A stretch of 64,000 nt of DNA from contig NZ_CP067992.1 in assembly GCF_016658865.1 (NCBI RefSeq), forward strand, positions 1,941,001-2,005,000. Direction: 5' to 3'. The stretch's first letter is position 1. Each line of letters opens with the position of its first letter. Shown piece by piece: positions 51,634 through 60,925 of the stretch. Made by a program: the position numbers and the translations under genes. Below the pieces are notes generated by a model, which ran no database searches, was not told the DNA's origin, and saw only the letters and a program-made list of their open reading frames with translations. Source of the DNA: Streptococcus mitis (GTDB taxonomy: Bacteria; Bacillota; Bacilli; Lactobacillales; Streptococcaceae).

Positions 51634-52782
51634 TTATTTTTCTTTAATCCACTCACCATTATGATTTACAGTATAACCGTCTACTATTGTATTAACAGCT
51701 AGCTCACCTGAAGAGTAAGAATAATACCACTTACCAGAGACTTGATACCAGCCCGTTTTCATTGCCCCTGAGTCATCTAGATAATACCAAAATCCTTTCT
51801 CCTGTAACCAGCCTGTCTGCATTTCACCAGATGATTTCAAATAATACCAGGTAGAACCATCTTTCAGCCATCCCGTCGCCTTAGAACCATCTGATTTGAA
51901 ATAATACCAACTACCATTTATTTTCTTCCAACCCACAGTCAATCCATTATTTGAACCATGATTAGATTTATTTACTGATTGATTTTGTGACGAAATCACT
52001 CCCTCCAACTGAATATAACGTCGACTCCCGCTATAAGAAATATAACTCAACCACTTGTAACCATCCTTTTCTATCACCTGATCATAATGAACACTCTCAC
52101 CTGGAGAATAATATGCAAGTGGAGTTGCATTCAATAATGGTTGATCTTTAATAGGAGTCTCCACCTTAAAATAATGAGTTCCTCTCATCAAAGATGACGA
52201 TTGACTGGTCACAACATGATTGCTTGTCGAATCTTTTGAACTGCTTGGGACTTCTTTAGAATTGCTTGATAAATCTTTAAAATGAATAAAACCGGTCATC
52301 TTGTTTGCTTTTACAATTCGTTTATTATAATTACCTTTATAATCATAGTTATATTCCTCAATTTCTATATTATCTCCCATCACATTTGAAACCCAAGCAA
52401 CATGGCCATAACCTCCTGCAGTAGACCAAGCAATAGATCCGATAGCTGGTGTATTATCGACACGATAACCTTCACGACGAGCACGATAACCCCATTCACC
52501 AGCATTACCATAAGCACCTGGAAGCTCAAAACCATTTACTCCACTCAAGCGAAAAGCAGCAAATGAAGTACACTGACGAGAATACATCCTCCACTTATCA
52601 ATACTCTGACTCCCATTTTTATAATAAGCAGGATAATCATCTCCACGAGCATAAGAACTGTTTGCATGAACACTTTCTCCAGCCGACAACATCAGCCCTA
52701 CTACTAAAAAAGGAACAACCTTTTTAACTGACTTTCTAATAGAAAGCCTTGTCTCTGCTACTTTAAATGGTGAAATTTTCAT
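51634..52782 (-). CDS. cbpD: Choline-binding murein hydrolase CbpD (competence fratricin)
   Basis: This 382-residue secreted protein has a long signal peptide (about 1-40, ending SVHA). The CHAP domain (about 45-170) holds Cys71 in SRQCTSF and His127 in GYGHVAW. One SH3b domain (about 198-262) and four choline-binding repeats of the GWxxxxGxWYY type follow. Pneumococcal CbpD, as recalled, has two SH3b domains and is about 66 residues longer, so this is a single-SH3b form. It lyses sister cells during competence. A com-box lies 50 nt upstream. Confidence 0.93.
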   Translation of the reverse strand: MKISPFKVAETRLSIRKSVKKVVPFLVVGLMLSAGESVHANSSYARGDDYPAYYKNGSQSIDKWRMYSRQCTSFAAFRLSGVNGFELPGAYGNAGEWGYRARREGYRVDNTPAIGSIAWSTAGGYGHVAWVSNVMGDNIEIEEYNYDYKGNYNKRIVKANKMTGFIHFKDLSSNSKEVPSSSKDSTSNHVVTSQSSSLMRGTHYFKVETPIKDQPLLNATPLAYYSPGESVHYDQVIEKDGYKWLSYISYSGSRRYIQLEGVISSQNQSVNKSNHGSNNGLTVGWKKINGSWYYFKSDGSKATGWLKDGSTWYYLKSSGEMQTGWLQEKGFWYYLDDSGAMKTGWYQVSGKWYYSYSSGELAVNTIVDGYTVNHNGEWIKEK

Positions 52783-52831
52783 TCTTCCTCCTTGAAAAAT
52801 AATATAAATCGAAGATTACCTTCACTTAAAC

Positions 52832-52839
52832 TATTCGGA
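52832..52839 (-). promoter_or_regulatory. Com-box (ComX/SigX promoter) of cbpD
   Basis: Minus-strand TCCGAATA, one mismatch from the consensus TACGAATA, follows a T-rich tract, as in late competence promoters. The T-rich tract also serves the veg terminator next to it. Confidence 0.75.
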
Positions 52840-52872
52840 GAAAAAAGAAAAAGTGAGAAAATTTCTCACTTT
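52840..52872 (-). terminator. Terminator of the gdpP-rplI-dnaB-veg group
   Basis: Minus-strand reading: AAAGTGAGAAA and TTTCTCACTTT in a near-perfect stem overlapping the veg stop codon, then a T-rich tail. Confidence 0.7.
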
Positions 52873-53137
52873 AGTCAAGATAATGAATCAAATTCTTTTC
52901 TGTAAGGATATCTGAGTAAGTAAAGGATTCAACGTAAACATTAGCTTGTTTATCTCCTTCAACGTTCCCAAATTCAACGATAAATAGGGATGGATAAACC
53001 TCAATTAGCTTACCCAATCTATTTTTTTGGCGCTTACGACCATTCTCCAAAGTCATTTCTACGACTTGTCCCTCATGTGCCTTGATTTCTTCTTTGATTT
53101 TTTTCATCTTGGCAACATCTGTAAATGCATCTGACAT
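52871..53137 (-). CDS. Veg-family protein
   Basis: The 88-residue protein matches Veg (DUF1021): KKIKEEIKAHEGQVVEMTLENGRKR..., then YPSLFIVEFG. Bacillus Veg influences biofilm matrix genes; its role in streptococci is unclear. It starts one base after the dnaB stop. Confidence 0.85.
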   Translation of the reverse strand: MSDAFTDVAKMKKIKEEIKAHEGQVVEMTLENGRKRQKNRLGKLIEVYPSLFIVEFGNVEGDKQANVYVESFTYSDILTEKNLIHYLD

Positions 53138-53138
53138 C

Positions 53139-54491
53139 TTATGCCTCCCTCTTTGAGATACTTGAAAATTTATTGTATTCTTTTTGGAAAATTAATTCCA
53201 CCGTTCCACGAGCTCCACTACGGTTTTTCTCGATAATAACTTCTACCTTATTATTCGGTATGCCTTCCTCTTCTTCTCCACCACGCTCATAGTAATCGTC
53301 GCGATAAAGAAAGGCTACGATATCAGCGTCCTGCTCAATAGACCCAGATTCACGAATATCAGACAAGACCGGTCTCTTATCCTGACGTTGTTCTACACCA
53401 CGAGAAAGCTGACTTAGAGCGATTACTGGAACCTTCAGTTCCTTAGCTAAAATTTTCAACTGACGTGAAATTTCTGAAACCTCTTGTTGACGATTTTCTC
53501 TACCAGTTCCCGTGATAAGCTGCAAATAGTCTATCAAAATCAAACCAAGATTTCCAGTTTCTTGAGCCAGTTTACGAGAACGAGAACGAATCTCTGTAAT
53601 CCGAATCCCTGGCGTATCATCGATATAGATACTTGCATTAGCTAGATTCCCTTGAGCAATGGTATATTTTTGCCACTCCTCATCAGTCAATTGACCCGTA
53701 CGAATAGAATGCGATTCCACCAAACCTTCTGCCGCCAACATACGGTCCACTAGACTTTCCGCACCCATTTCGAGTGAAAAAATAGCAACTGTTTTGTCCA
53801 ACTTAGTCCCAATATTCTGAGCAATATTCAAGGCAAAGGCTGTCTTACCAACCGCCGGACGGGCTGCTAGGATAATCAACTCCTCCTCATGAAGTCCAGT
53901 CGTCATATGATCCAAGTCACGATAGCCTGTCGCAATACCTGTAATATCGGTCGTTTGTTGCGAGCGAGCTTCCAGATTTCCAAAGTTGATATTCAACACA
54001 TCTCGAATGTTCTTAAATCCACTTCGATTAGCATTTTCGCTGACATCAATCAGGCCTTTTTCTGCCTGAGCAATGATTTCATCAGCTGGTTGCGAAGCCT
54101 CGTAAGCTTGATTGACAGACTCTGTCAACTTGGAGATTAATCGACGTAGCATGGCCTTCTCTGCAACAATCTTAGCATAATACTCCGCATTAGCAGAAGT
54201 TGGCACAGAATTGACAATCTCAACCAAGTAAGACAGGCCACCAATATTCTGTAAATCACCTTGATTATCAAGAATGGTGCGAACCGTTGTTGCATCTATA
54301 GCATCGCCACGATCGGATAAATCGACCATAGCTTGGAAAATCAAACGATGGGCATACTTAAAAAAGTCCCGAGACTCAATATATTCTCGCACAAAAACAA
54401 GCTTACTCTCGTCAATAAAGATAGCCCCTAAAACGGATTGCTCAGCTAAGATATCTTGAGGTTGTACTCGTAACTCTTCTACTTCTGCCAT
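53139..54491 (-). CDS. dnaB: Replicative DNA helicase DnaB
   Basis: The 450-residue helicase (called DnaC in Bacillus) has the N-terminal DnaB domain (about 10-115) and a RecA-like ATPase with Walker A AARPAVGKTAFAL. Motif 4 reads QLSRGVEQRQDKRP. It unwinds DNA at the fork. It is downstream of rplI, a usual Gram-positive order. Confidence 0.96.
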   Translation of the reverse strand: MAEVEELRVQPQDILAEQSVLGAIFIDESKLVFVREYIESRDFFKYAHRLIFQAMVDLSDRGDAIDATTVRTILDNQGDLQNIGGLSYLVEIVNSVPTSANAEYYAKIVAEKAMLRRLISKLTESVNQAYEASQPADEIIAQAEKGLIDVSENANRSGFKNIRDVLNINFGNLEARSQQTTDITGIATGYRDLDHMTTGLHEEELIILAARPAVGKTAFALNIAQNIGTKLDKTVAIFSLEMGAESLVDRMLAAEGLVESHSIRTGQLTDEEWQKYTIAQGNLANASIYIDDTPGIRITEIRSRSRKLAQETGNLGLILIDYLQLITGTGRENRQQEVSEISRQLKILAKELKVPVIALSQLSRGVEQRQDKRPVLSDIRESGSIEQDADIVAFLYRDDYYERGGEEEEGIPNNKVEVIIEKNRSGARGTVELIFQKEYNKFSSISKREA

Positions 54492-54534
54492 CAGACTTCC
54501 CTTCCTTTTACAATCTTGTCAAGAAAGTGTAAAT

Positions 54535-54987
54535 TTACCCTTCTTTCACACGAAGATTGATTACACTTGTAATATCTTGATAGATTTTCACTGGTACATC
54601 AATCAAACCAACTGCTCGAATCGGAGCTTGTACTTGGATATGACGTTTATCAATCTTAATTCCAAATTGCTTTTGCAATTCTTCTGCAATTTTCTTATTG
54701 GTAATGGAACCAAAGGTACGACCATCTGGACCAACTTTTTCAACAAATTCTACAATAGTTTCCTCTGCTTCTAGTTGAGCTTTAATTGCTTTTGCTTCTG
54801 CAATCATCTCAGCATGAGCTTTTTCTTCCGATTTTTGTTTACCACGAAGTTCACCTACAGCTTGAGCAGTCGCTTCTTTGGCTAGACTCTTTTTGATAAG
54901 AAAGTTTTGCGCATACCCTGTTGGTACTTCCTTAATTTCGCCTTTTTTACCTTTTCCTTTGACATCTGCTAAAAAGATTACTTTCAT
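54535..54987 (-). CDS. rplI: 50S ribosomal protein L9
   Basis: The 150-residue protein has the N-terminal L9 signature [30 protein letters not shown] and the connecting helix. Its ATG overlaps the gdpP stop (4 nt), so translation is coupled. Confidence 0.97.
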   Translation of the reverse strand: MKVIFLADVKGKGKKGEIKEVPTGYAQNFLIKKSLAKEATAQAVGELRGKQKSEEKAHAEMIAEAKAIKAQLEAEETIVEFVEKVGPDGRTFGSITNKKIAEELQKQFGIKIDKRHIQVQAPIRAVGLIDVPVKIYQDITSVINLRVKEG

Positions 54988-56957
54988 TCTTCTTTCTCCT
55001 TTTCCTTTATTTCATTTAATACAATTTCTGTCAGTTTTTCACCTGCTTCTGACAAGGTTGAATCCTTAATTTGAGCTGCTGCCAAATTAAAGTGGCCTCC
55101 ACCTCCCAGCTCTTCCATAATCCGTTGTACATTCAGCTTACTACGACTGCGAGCTGAGATAGAGATAAATCCTTGTGTATTCTTCGCAAGAACAAAACTC
55201 GCTTCAATACCTGACATAGCTAACATGGCATCTGCTGCCTTACTAATAACAACTGTATCATAACATTTCGAGTCCTTAGCCTCTGCTATTAGTACATCTG
55301 AACCTAATTTACGCCCCTGTAAAATCAGTTCATTGACCTCACGATATTCTTCAAAATCTGTCGCAGCAATTTCTTGGATAGCAATACTATCACTTCCTCT
55401 CGTTCTGAGATAGCTAGCAACATCAAATGTCCGACTAGTCACTCGTGAGGTGAAATTTTTAGTATCCAACATCATACCAGCCATTAAAACACTTGCTTGC
55501 ATACGACTCAAACGATTTTTCTTAGAATTCTGGAACTGAATCAATTCCGTTACCAACTCACTGGCACTACTTGCACCACTTTCGATATAAGTAATAACCG
55601 CATTATCTGGAAAATCCTGATCCCGTCTGTGGTGGTCGATGACGATGGTTTGGGTAAATAAATCATAAAAATCTTTTGATAAAGTTAAGGCAGTCTTTGA
55701 ATGGTCTACAAGAATCAACAAAGAACGATTGGTCACCATCCCCATTGCGTCCTTAACAGACAACAACTTTGTAACTCCTTCTTTTTCTAAGAATGAAACA
55801 GCTCGTTCAATATCCGGCGACATTTGATTTTCATCATAAAGGGCATAACTATTTTCAGTCACATTGCTGGCAAACAAGTGCATACCTACAGCAGAGCCAA
55901 GAGCATCCATATCTAGATTTTTGTGACCAACTACAAAAACCTGATCCACACTACGAATCTTATCTGAAATAGCCGTCATCATAGCACGCGTACGGGTCCG
56001 TGTACGTTTGATTGAGGCAGCAGAGCCACCACCAAAATAAACTGGATTTTTCGTTTCGTCGTTTTCCTTGACAACAACTTGGTCGCCACCACGCACTTCA
56101 GCCAAGTTCAAGTTGAGCAGAGCAACTTTCCCTATCTCATCATGATTTCCATCACCATAAGAAAATCCCATACTTAGGGTCAATGGCAACTGTCTCTGTT
56201 TGGACTCTTCTCTAAAAGCATCAATAACAGAAAATTTATCATTCATCAATCCTTCAAGTACTGTGTAGTCCGTAAATAGATAAAAACGGTCCATGCTTAC
56301 TCGACGGGAGAACATGGCATGCTTCCCAGCAAATTCTGAAACAAAATTGGCTACAAAACTGTTAATATGACTAATGTCAGACTCCGATGTCGCATCTTCT
56401 AAATCGTCATAGTTATCAACGGAAACAATTCCAATAACCGGACGACTCGTCACTAACTCAACAGTCGCTTCGTATTCTCCAGACACATCAAAGAAGTAAA
56501 GAACACCAGATACCTTGTCCATATGAACCGAATAGCGAGTCTCACCCAAGGTGGCATAAGAACCTGGATTCCCCACAGACGCCTTTATAATTGTTTGAAT
56601 TAATGCAACATCAATCTCCCCCACTTCATTAGTCAAAATCAATTCAGCGTAAGGATTGAACCATTCAACTTCACCTGACGATAAGTCTAGTTTAATAACT
56701 CCGACAGGCATCTGTTCTAACAAAGTTGTCAAACTATCTTCAGCTTGGTGGTTTACATACTGGATTTGTTCTACTTCACTCTTTGAGTAGTAGTCTCTCT
56801 GATGGATGAATAGTAAAATATATGAACCCAAAATAAGTAGCAAAAGAAATAGCGTTACCAGTGTATTCGTTACAAAAACAAGTTGCACAGATAGCACTCC
56901 GAACGCCACTATTCCTAATATTAAGGGGAAAATAGGACTTACATAAAATTTTTTCAT
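54984..56957 (-). CDS. gdpP: Cyclic-di-AMP phosphodiesterase GdpP (Pde1)
   Basis: The 657-residue protein is read from [13 protein letters not shown]. Two N-terminal membrane segments (about 8-50) precede a PAS-like domain, a degenerate GGDEF domain (about 170-300), and a DHH/DHHA1 phosphodiesterase with [27 protein letters not shown] and [13 protein letters not shown]. It hydrolyses c-di-AMP to pApA, affecting turgor, cell-wall and beta-lactam responses. Confidence 0.95.
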   Translation of the reverse strand: MKKFYVSPIFPLILGIVAFGVLSVQLVFVTNTLVTLFLLLLILGSYILLFIHQRDYYSKSEVEQIQYVNHQAEDSLTTLLEQMPVGVIKLDLSSGEVEWFNPYAELILTNEVGEIDVALIQTIIKASVGNPGSYATLGETRYSVHMDKVSGVLYFFDVSGEYEATVELVTSRPVIGIVSVDNYDDLEDATSESDISHINSFVANFVSEFAGKHAMFSRRVSMDRFYLFTDYTVLEGLMNDKFSVIDAFREESKQRQLPLTLSMGFSYGDGNHDEIGKVALLNLNLAEVRGGDQVVVKENDETKNPVYFGGGSAASIKRTRTRTRAMMTAISDKIRSVDQVFVVGHKNLDMDALGSAVGMHLFASNVTENSYALYDENQMSPDIERAVSFLEKEGVTKLLSVKDAMGMVTNRSLLILVDHSKTALTLSKDFYDLFTQTIVIDHHRRDQDFPDNAVITYIESGASSASELVTELIQFQNSKKNRLSRMQASVLMAGMMLDTKNFTSRVTSRTFDVASYLRTRGSDSIAIQEIAATDFEEYREVNELILQGRKLGSDVLIAEAKDSKCYDTVVISKAADAMLAMSGIEASFVLAKNTQGFISISARSRSKLNVQRIMEELGGGGHFNLAAAQIKDSTLSEAGEKLTEIVLNEIKEKEKEE

Positions 56958-57092
56958 TCCAAACCTCTTGGCACCCATTATACCATAATAACCACCAAAA
57001 AGCGACTTTTTAAAAGTGTAATCAGTAATTCTATCAATTATAAGAAAAAGGAGATTTACAATTTAGTAAACCTTCCTTTACACATATTGAAA

Positions 57093-57641
57093 TTAAGATT
57101 CTTTAACTTCTAACAAGCCAATCTCGCCATCTTCACGACGATAAATCACATTGGTTGTCTGATCTTCAACATCCACATAGATAAAGAAATCATGTCCCAA
57201 CAAATCCATCTGTAGAATAGCTTCTTCCAAATCCATTGGTTTTAAATCAATTTGTTTTGAACGAACAACTCTTGATTGGACAACATTTGTATCTTCCACC
57301 AAAGCATCTGTAAATAATTGACTAGTTGCTACCTTATTTTTATTTTTACGCTCGATTTTTGTTTTATTTTTACGAATCTGACGTTCAATTTTATCGGTTA
57401 CAAGGTCAATTGAACCATACATATCTTGAGACACATCTTCTGCACGAAGAGTAATTGAGCCAAGCGGAATCGTCACCTCCACTTTAGCCGTTTTTTCACG
57501 ATACACCTTCAAGTTAACTCGAGCATCCAACTCTTGTTCAGCTTGAAAATACTTTTCGATCTTTTCGAGTTTAGAAACTACATAATCACGAATTGCTTCT
57601 GTTACTTCTAGGTTTTCACCACGGATACTATATTTAATCAT
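57093..57641 (-). CDS. hpf: Long-form ribosome hibernation factor HPF
   Basis: The 182-residue protein has an N-terminal YfiA/HPF domain (about 1-100) and the C-terminal dimerisation tail (VVRSKQIDLKPMDLEEAILQMDLLGHDFF). Long HPF dimerises 70S ribosomes into 100S. AAGAAGG lies upstream. It stands as a single gene behind a good promoter with a cre-like site. Confidence 0.95.
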   Translation of the reverse strand: MIKYSIRGENLEVTEAIRDYVVSKLEKIEKYFQAEQELDARVNLKVYREKTAKVEVTIPLGSITLRAEDVSQDMYGSIDLVTDKIERQIRKNKTKIERKNKNKVATSQLFTDALVEDTNVVQSRVVRSKQIDLKPMDLEEAILQMDLLGHDFFIYVDVEDQTTNVIYRREDGEIGLLEVKES

Positions 57642-57682
57642 ATGAGTACCTTCTTTCTAAACGTTTTTGTTTTTCTGATTTC

Positions 57683-57711
57683 ATTATAACGCTTTCATTT
57701 TGTTTTTGCAA
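57683..57711 (-). promoter_or_regulatory. hpf promoter with cre-like sequence
   Basis: Minus-strand reading: TTGCAA (57711-57706), a 17-nt spacer, TATAAT (57688-57683). ATGAAAGCGTTATAAT (57698-57683) matches cre at all but one fixed base and overlaps the -10, so hpf may be relieved when glucose runs out. Confidence 0.65.
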
Positions 57712-57720
57712 ATTTTTTCC

Positions 57721-58383
57721 TCATCTTACAAGGGAAAATGTTTTTACATCCTCAGCACCAGCTTCTTCCAACAGTTTCTTCATACGATTTATAGTTGTTC
57801 CGGTAGTATAGATATCATCTATAAGTAGGATTTTTTTAGGAATAGTGACTCCACTTTTGACAAAGAAGGGAAGTTCTGTTGCCAAGCGTTCTGAACGATT
57901 TTTGGAAGAACTAGCTCGCTCTTCTCTCTTCTCTAGTAAGTCTTGAAAAGAGAACCCTGCTGCTTCAACTAAACCTTCAACCTGGTTAAATCCCCTCTCG
58001 AGCAATCTTTCAGGACTTAGGGGAATTACAACAAATTGATACTCTTTGTACTTTTTTAACTCCTCACTTAAAACTGAAGCAAAGACTTTTCTTAAAAGGA
58101 AGTCTCCATCAAACTTATACCGACTGAAAAAATCCTTCATAGCTTGATTGTAAATAAAAATCGCTCTATGACTGACTTCAACTCCTTCTTTACACCAAAA
58201 TTGACAATCTTGACACTTTGTTGACAATCCTGTTTTCATACAGTTTGGACAGTTCTCTTCTCCAATCTTATCAAAAGTAGAATCACAATCTAAACAAAGA
58301 CAGGATGCATCATTCTTCAGAAGTAAAAGACTACTGAAAGTTAAAACAGCCTTCATAGTCTGCCCACATAATAAACACTTCAT
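57721..58383 (-). CDS. comFC: Competence protein ComFC
   Basis: The 220-residue protein has an N-terminal zinc-binding Cys region (CLLCGQ, CLCLDC, CPNC, CQDC) and a C-terminal phosphoribosyltransferase fold with ILLIDDIYTTGTTI. It works with ComFA in importing single-stranded DNA. Its ATG overlaps the comFA stop by 4 nt. Confidence 0.95.
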   Translation of the reverse strand: MKCLLCGQTMKAVLTFSSLLLLKNDASCLCLDCDSTFDKIGEENCPNCMKTGLSTKCQDCQFWCKEGVEVSHRAIFIYNQAMKDFFSRYKFDGDFLLRKVFASVLSEELKKYKEYQFVVIPLSPERLLERGFNQVEGLVEAAGFSFQDLLEKREERASSSKNRSERLATELPFFVKSGVTIPKKILLIDDIYTTGTTINRMKKLLEEAGAEDVKTFSLVR

Positions 58384-59678
58384 AGACCCGCCTCCTTATT
58401 CATCTGTTGAATTTCCTTAATTGCCTTTTTGATTGAAGCATTTAACCCGTCATGGAAGAAAAGCAAATCTCCTGTCGGTCTATCCATGCTTCGTCCAACT
58501 CGTCCACCAATCTGAATCAAACTAGATTTGGTAAACAGACGATGGTTGGCTTCTACTACAAAAACATCCACACAAGGGAAGGTAACTCCACGCTCCAAGA
58601 TTGTCGTACTGATAAGTATTGTCAGTTCTCCATCTCGAAAAGCTTGTACCTGCTCTAATCTATCTTCTGTTACAGAAGATACAAAGCCAATTTTCTCATT
58701 TGGAAATTGCTCCTGTAAGATTTCTTTTAGTTGCTCTCCTTTCTTAATTTCTGAAGCAAAAATGAGTAAGTGATAGCCTGTCTTTCTCTGTTTCTCAATA
58801 TAAGTCTTTAGCTTTGGTGACAAACGATTCTTATCCAAATAGCGATTAAAATCCGATAACCAGACAGGCTTTGGAATAATCAACGGATTTCCATGAAACC
58901 GTCTAGGCAAACTCAATCGTTTTAATTCTCCGATGCGAACCTTCCTATCTAACTCATCGGTAGAAGTTGCTGTTAAAAAGATTCTCAAGCCATTCTTCTT
59001 TACACTATTCTTGACAGCATGGTAAAGCGTGGGATTGTCAACATAAGGAAAGGCATCTACTTCATCCACTATCAGCAAATCAAAAGCTTGATAAAACTTC
59101 AATAACTGATGGGTCGTCGCAACAACTAGTGGTGTTCGAAAATACGGCTCTGATTCTCCGTGTAGTAAAGATATCTCGCAAGCAAAATCATCTTGCAGTC
59201 GCTTGTACAGCTCCAAACAAACATCTATGCGAGGACTAGCCAAGCATACTGCACCACCCGCATTGATCACTTTAGCTACTACTTGATAAATCATTTCTGT
59301 CTTTCCAGCTCCTGTTACCGCATGTACCAAGGTTGGTTCTTGCTTATCTACTGCTTGAATCAATCCCTCTGACACCTTCTCTTGAAAAGGAGTTAATTGG
59401 CCACGCCATTTAAGAACATCTTGTTTCGGAAAATCCTCCTGTGGGAAATAGTATAAAGCTTGATCACTCCTAACTCGCTTCATAATTAAGCACTCCCGAC
59501 AATAATAAGCACCGATAGGTAAATACCATTCTTCTAGAATAGTACTATTACAACGTTGACAGAAAAATTTTCCCTTCTCCTTTCTCATTGCTGGAATGTT
59601 CTCTGCCAACTTACGTTCCTCTTCTGTTAATTCATTCTCAGTAAACAACCGACCGAGATAATTTGGATTTACTTTCAT
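58380..59678 (-). CDS. comFA: DNA uptake helicase ComFA
   Basis: The 432-residue protein has a zinc-finger (CQRCNS near 39-44 and YYCREC), a DEAD-type ATPase with HAVTGAGKTEM near 120 and LLIVDEVDAFPYV, and a C-terminal motif QIGGRVGRS. It drives transport of single-stranded DNA through ComEC. The com-box ends only 7 nt before the ATG and no real Shine-Dalgarno is present, so the mRNA is probably nearly leaderless. Confidence 0.95.
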   Translation of the reverse strand: MKVNPNYLGRLFTENELTEEERKLAENIPAMRKEKGKFFCQRCNSTILEEWYLPIGAYYCRECLIMKRVRSDQALYYFPQEDFPKQDVLKWRGQLTPFQEKVSEGLIQAVDKQEPTLVHAVTGAGKTEMIYQVVAKVINAGGAVCLASPRIDVCLELYKRLQDDFACEISLLHGESEPYFRTPLVVATTHQLLKFYQAFDLLIVDEVDAFPYVDNPTLYHAVKNSVKKNGLRIFLTATSTDELDRKVRIGELKRLSLPRRFHGNPLIIPKPVWLSDFNRYLDKNRLSPKLKTYIEKQRKTGYHLLIFASEIKKGEQLKEILQEQFPNEKIGFVSSVTEDRLEQVQAFRDGELTILISTTILERGVTFPCVDVFVVEANHRLFTKSSLIQIGGRVGRSMDRPTGDLLFFHDGLNASIKKAIKEIQQMNKEAGL

Positions 59679-59685
59679 ACTTCTT

Positions 59686-59693
59686 TATTCGTA
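59686..59693 (-). promoter_or_regulatory. Com-box (ComX/SigX promoter) of comFA
   Basis: A perfect minus-strand TACGAATA preceded by TTTT. It lies unusually close to the comFA start codon. Confidence 0.9.
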
Positions 59694-59734
59694 AAAACCT
59701 AGCGCTTTAGATAATTTTTTAGTACAATTAAATC

Positions 59735-60370
59735 ATGGAATTTAGAACAATTAAAGAGGACGGTCAAGTCCAAGAAGAAATTAAAAAATCACGCTTTATC
59801 TGTCATGCAAAGCGTGTTTATAGCGAAGAAGAGGCTCGGGACTTTATTACTGCCATCAAAAAAGAACACTACAAAGCTACGCATAACTGCTCAGCCTTTA
59901 TTATTGGGGAACGTAGTGAAATTAAACGGACAAGTGATGATGGTGAACCCAGTGGTACTGCTGGCGTTCCCATGCTTGGGGTACTAGAAAATCACAATCT
60001 TACTAATGTCTGTGTAGTAGTGACACGCTACTTTGGAGGCATTAAGCTAGGCGCTGGAGGATTGATTCGTGCTTATGCCGGCAGTGTTGCCTTAGCTGTC
60101 AAAGAAATTGGCATTATTGAAATAAAGGAACAGGCTGGCATTGCTATTCAAATGTCTTACGCTCAGTATCAAGAGTACAGTAACTTCCTTAAGGAACATG
60201 ATCTCATGGAACTTGAGACAAACTTTACAGATCAAGTCGATACGATGATTTATGTTGATAAAGAAGAAAAAGAAAATATTAAAGCTGCACTGGTAGAGTT
60301 TTTTAATGGAAAAGTCACTTTAACTGATCAAGGTTTACGAGAAGTTGAAGTTCCTGTAAACTTAGTGTAA
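59735..60370 (+). CDS. yigZ: YigZ/IMPACT-family protein
   Basis: The 211-residue protein has the UPF0029 N-terminal domain (SRFICHAKRV, SDDGEPSGTAGVPML, VTRYFGGIKLGAGGLIRAY) and a ferredoxin-like C-terminal domain (about 140-211). The family is linked to translation or ribosome quality by homology to eukaryotic IMPACT; the bacterial role is uncertain. TACAAT (59723-59728) lies 6 nt before the ATG and there is no ribosome site, suggesting a leaderless mRNA. Confidence 0.85.
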   Translation: MEFRTIKEDGQVQEEIKKSRFICHAKRVYSEEEARDFITAIKKEHYKATHNCSAFIIGERSEIKRTSDDGEPSGTAGVPMLGVLENHNLTNVCVVVTRYFGGIKLGAGGLIRAYAGSVALAVKEIGIIEIKEQAGIAIQMSYAQYQEYSNFLKEHDLMELETNFTDQVDTMIYVDKEEKENIKAALVEFFNGKVTLTDQGLREVEVPVNLV

Positions 60371-60385
60371 AAAAAGGAGAAAAAT

Positions 60386-60829
60386 ATGGCATTTGGTAAA
60401 TTCATTCAAGGACTCGCTGGTAACTTTAGCGAGCAAAACAAAGAAACTCTTATCAAAGAATATGGACAATATCTACTAGAAAATGAAGAAATTCAAAGTG
60501 GATATAAACTGATTCGTGACTCAATTATATTTACAAATATACGTATCATCTTTACAGATAAACAAGGCGCTACCGGTCGTAAGATGTCTATTAAATCAAT
60601 TTTTTTGATGAACATTGTTAACGTGGAAATGGAAACTGCTGGAGCAGGTATAGATGATAGTGAAATTACTATTACTTATTTAGAAAATGTTTTTCTAAAA
60701 GCACATAATGAGCATTTTAGTGCTCATAAATTTGAATTCCCTAAGAAAACGGATATCGTTCCACTTTACACCTATTTATTAGAATTAGCTTATCACAATC
60801 GTTTGAAAATTAATGGCTTAGACCTGTGA
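60386..60829 (+). CDS. Bacterial PH-domain protein
   Basis: The 147-residue soluble protein fits a single bacterial pleckstrin-homology (bPH) domain (RDSIIFTNIRIIFTDKQGATGRKMSIKSI). It follows yigZ by 15 nt with AAAGGAGAAA before the ATG, so the two are an operon. The function is unknown. Confidence 0.75.
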   Translation: MAFGKFIQGLAGNFSEQNKETLIKEYGQYLLENEEIQSGYKLIRDSIIFTNIRIIFTDKQGATGRKMSIKSIFLMNIVNVEMETAGAGIDDSEITITYLENVFLKAHNEHFSAHKFEFPKKTDIVPLYTYLLELAYHNRLKINGLDL

Positions 60830-60838
60830 TATAAAAAA

Positions 60839-60870
60839 ATCCTATCACTTCGATAGGATTTCTATATTTT
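60839..60870 (+). terminator. Terminator of the yigZ-PH operon
   Basis: AATCCTATC and GATAGGATT form a 9-bp stem with a 4-nt loop, followed by TCTATATTTT. Confidence 0.8.
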
Positions 60871-60896
60871 ACAAATGGTATAGTTAGAGTTATACT
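60868..60896 (+). promoter_or_regulatory. cysK promoter
   Basis: TTTACA (60868-60873), a 17-nt spacer, TATACT (60891-60896). The -35 box lies in the T-tail of the upstream terminator. Confidence 0.7.
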
Positions 60897-60925
60897 AGAA
60901 ATATCTTATACAAAGAGGTATTCAT

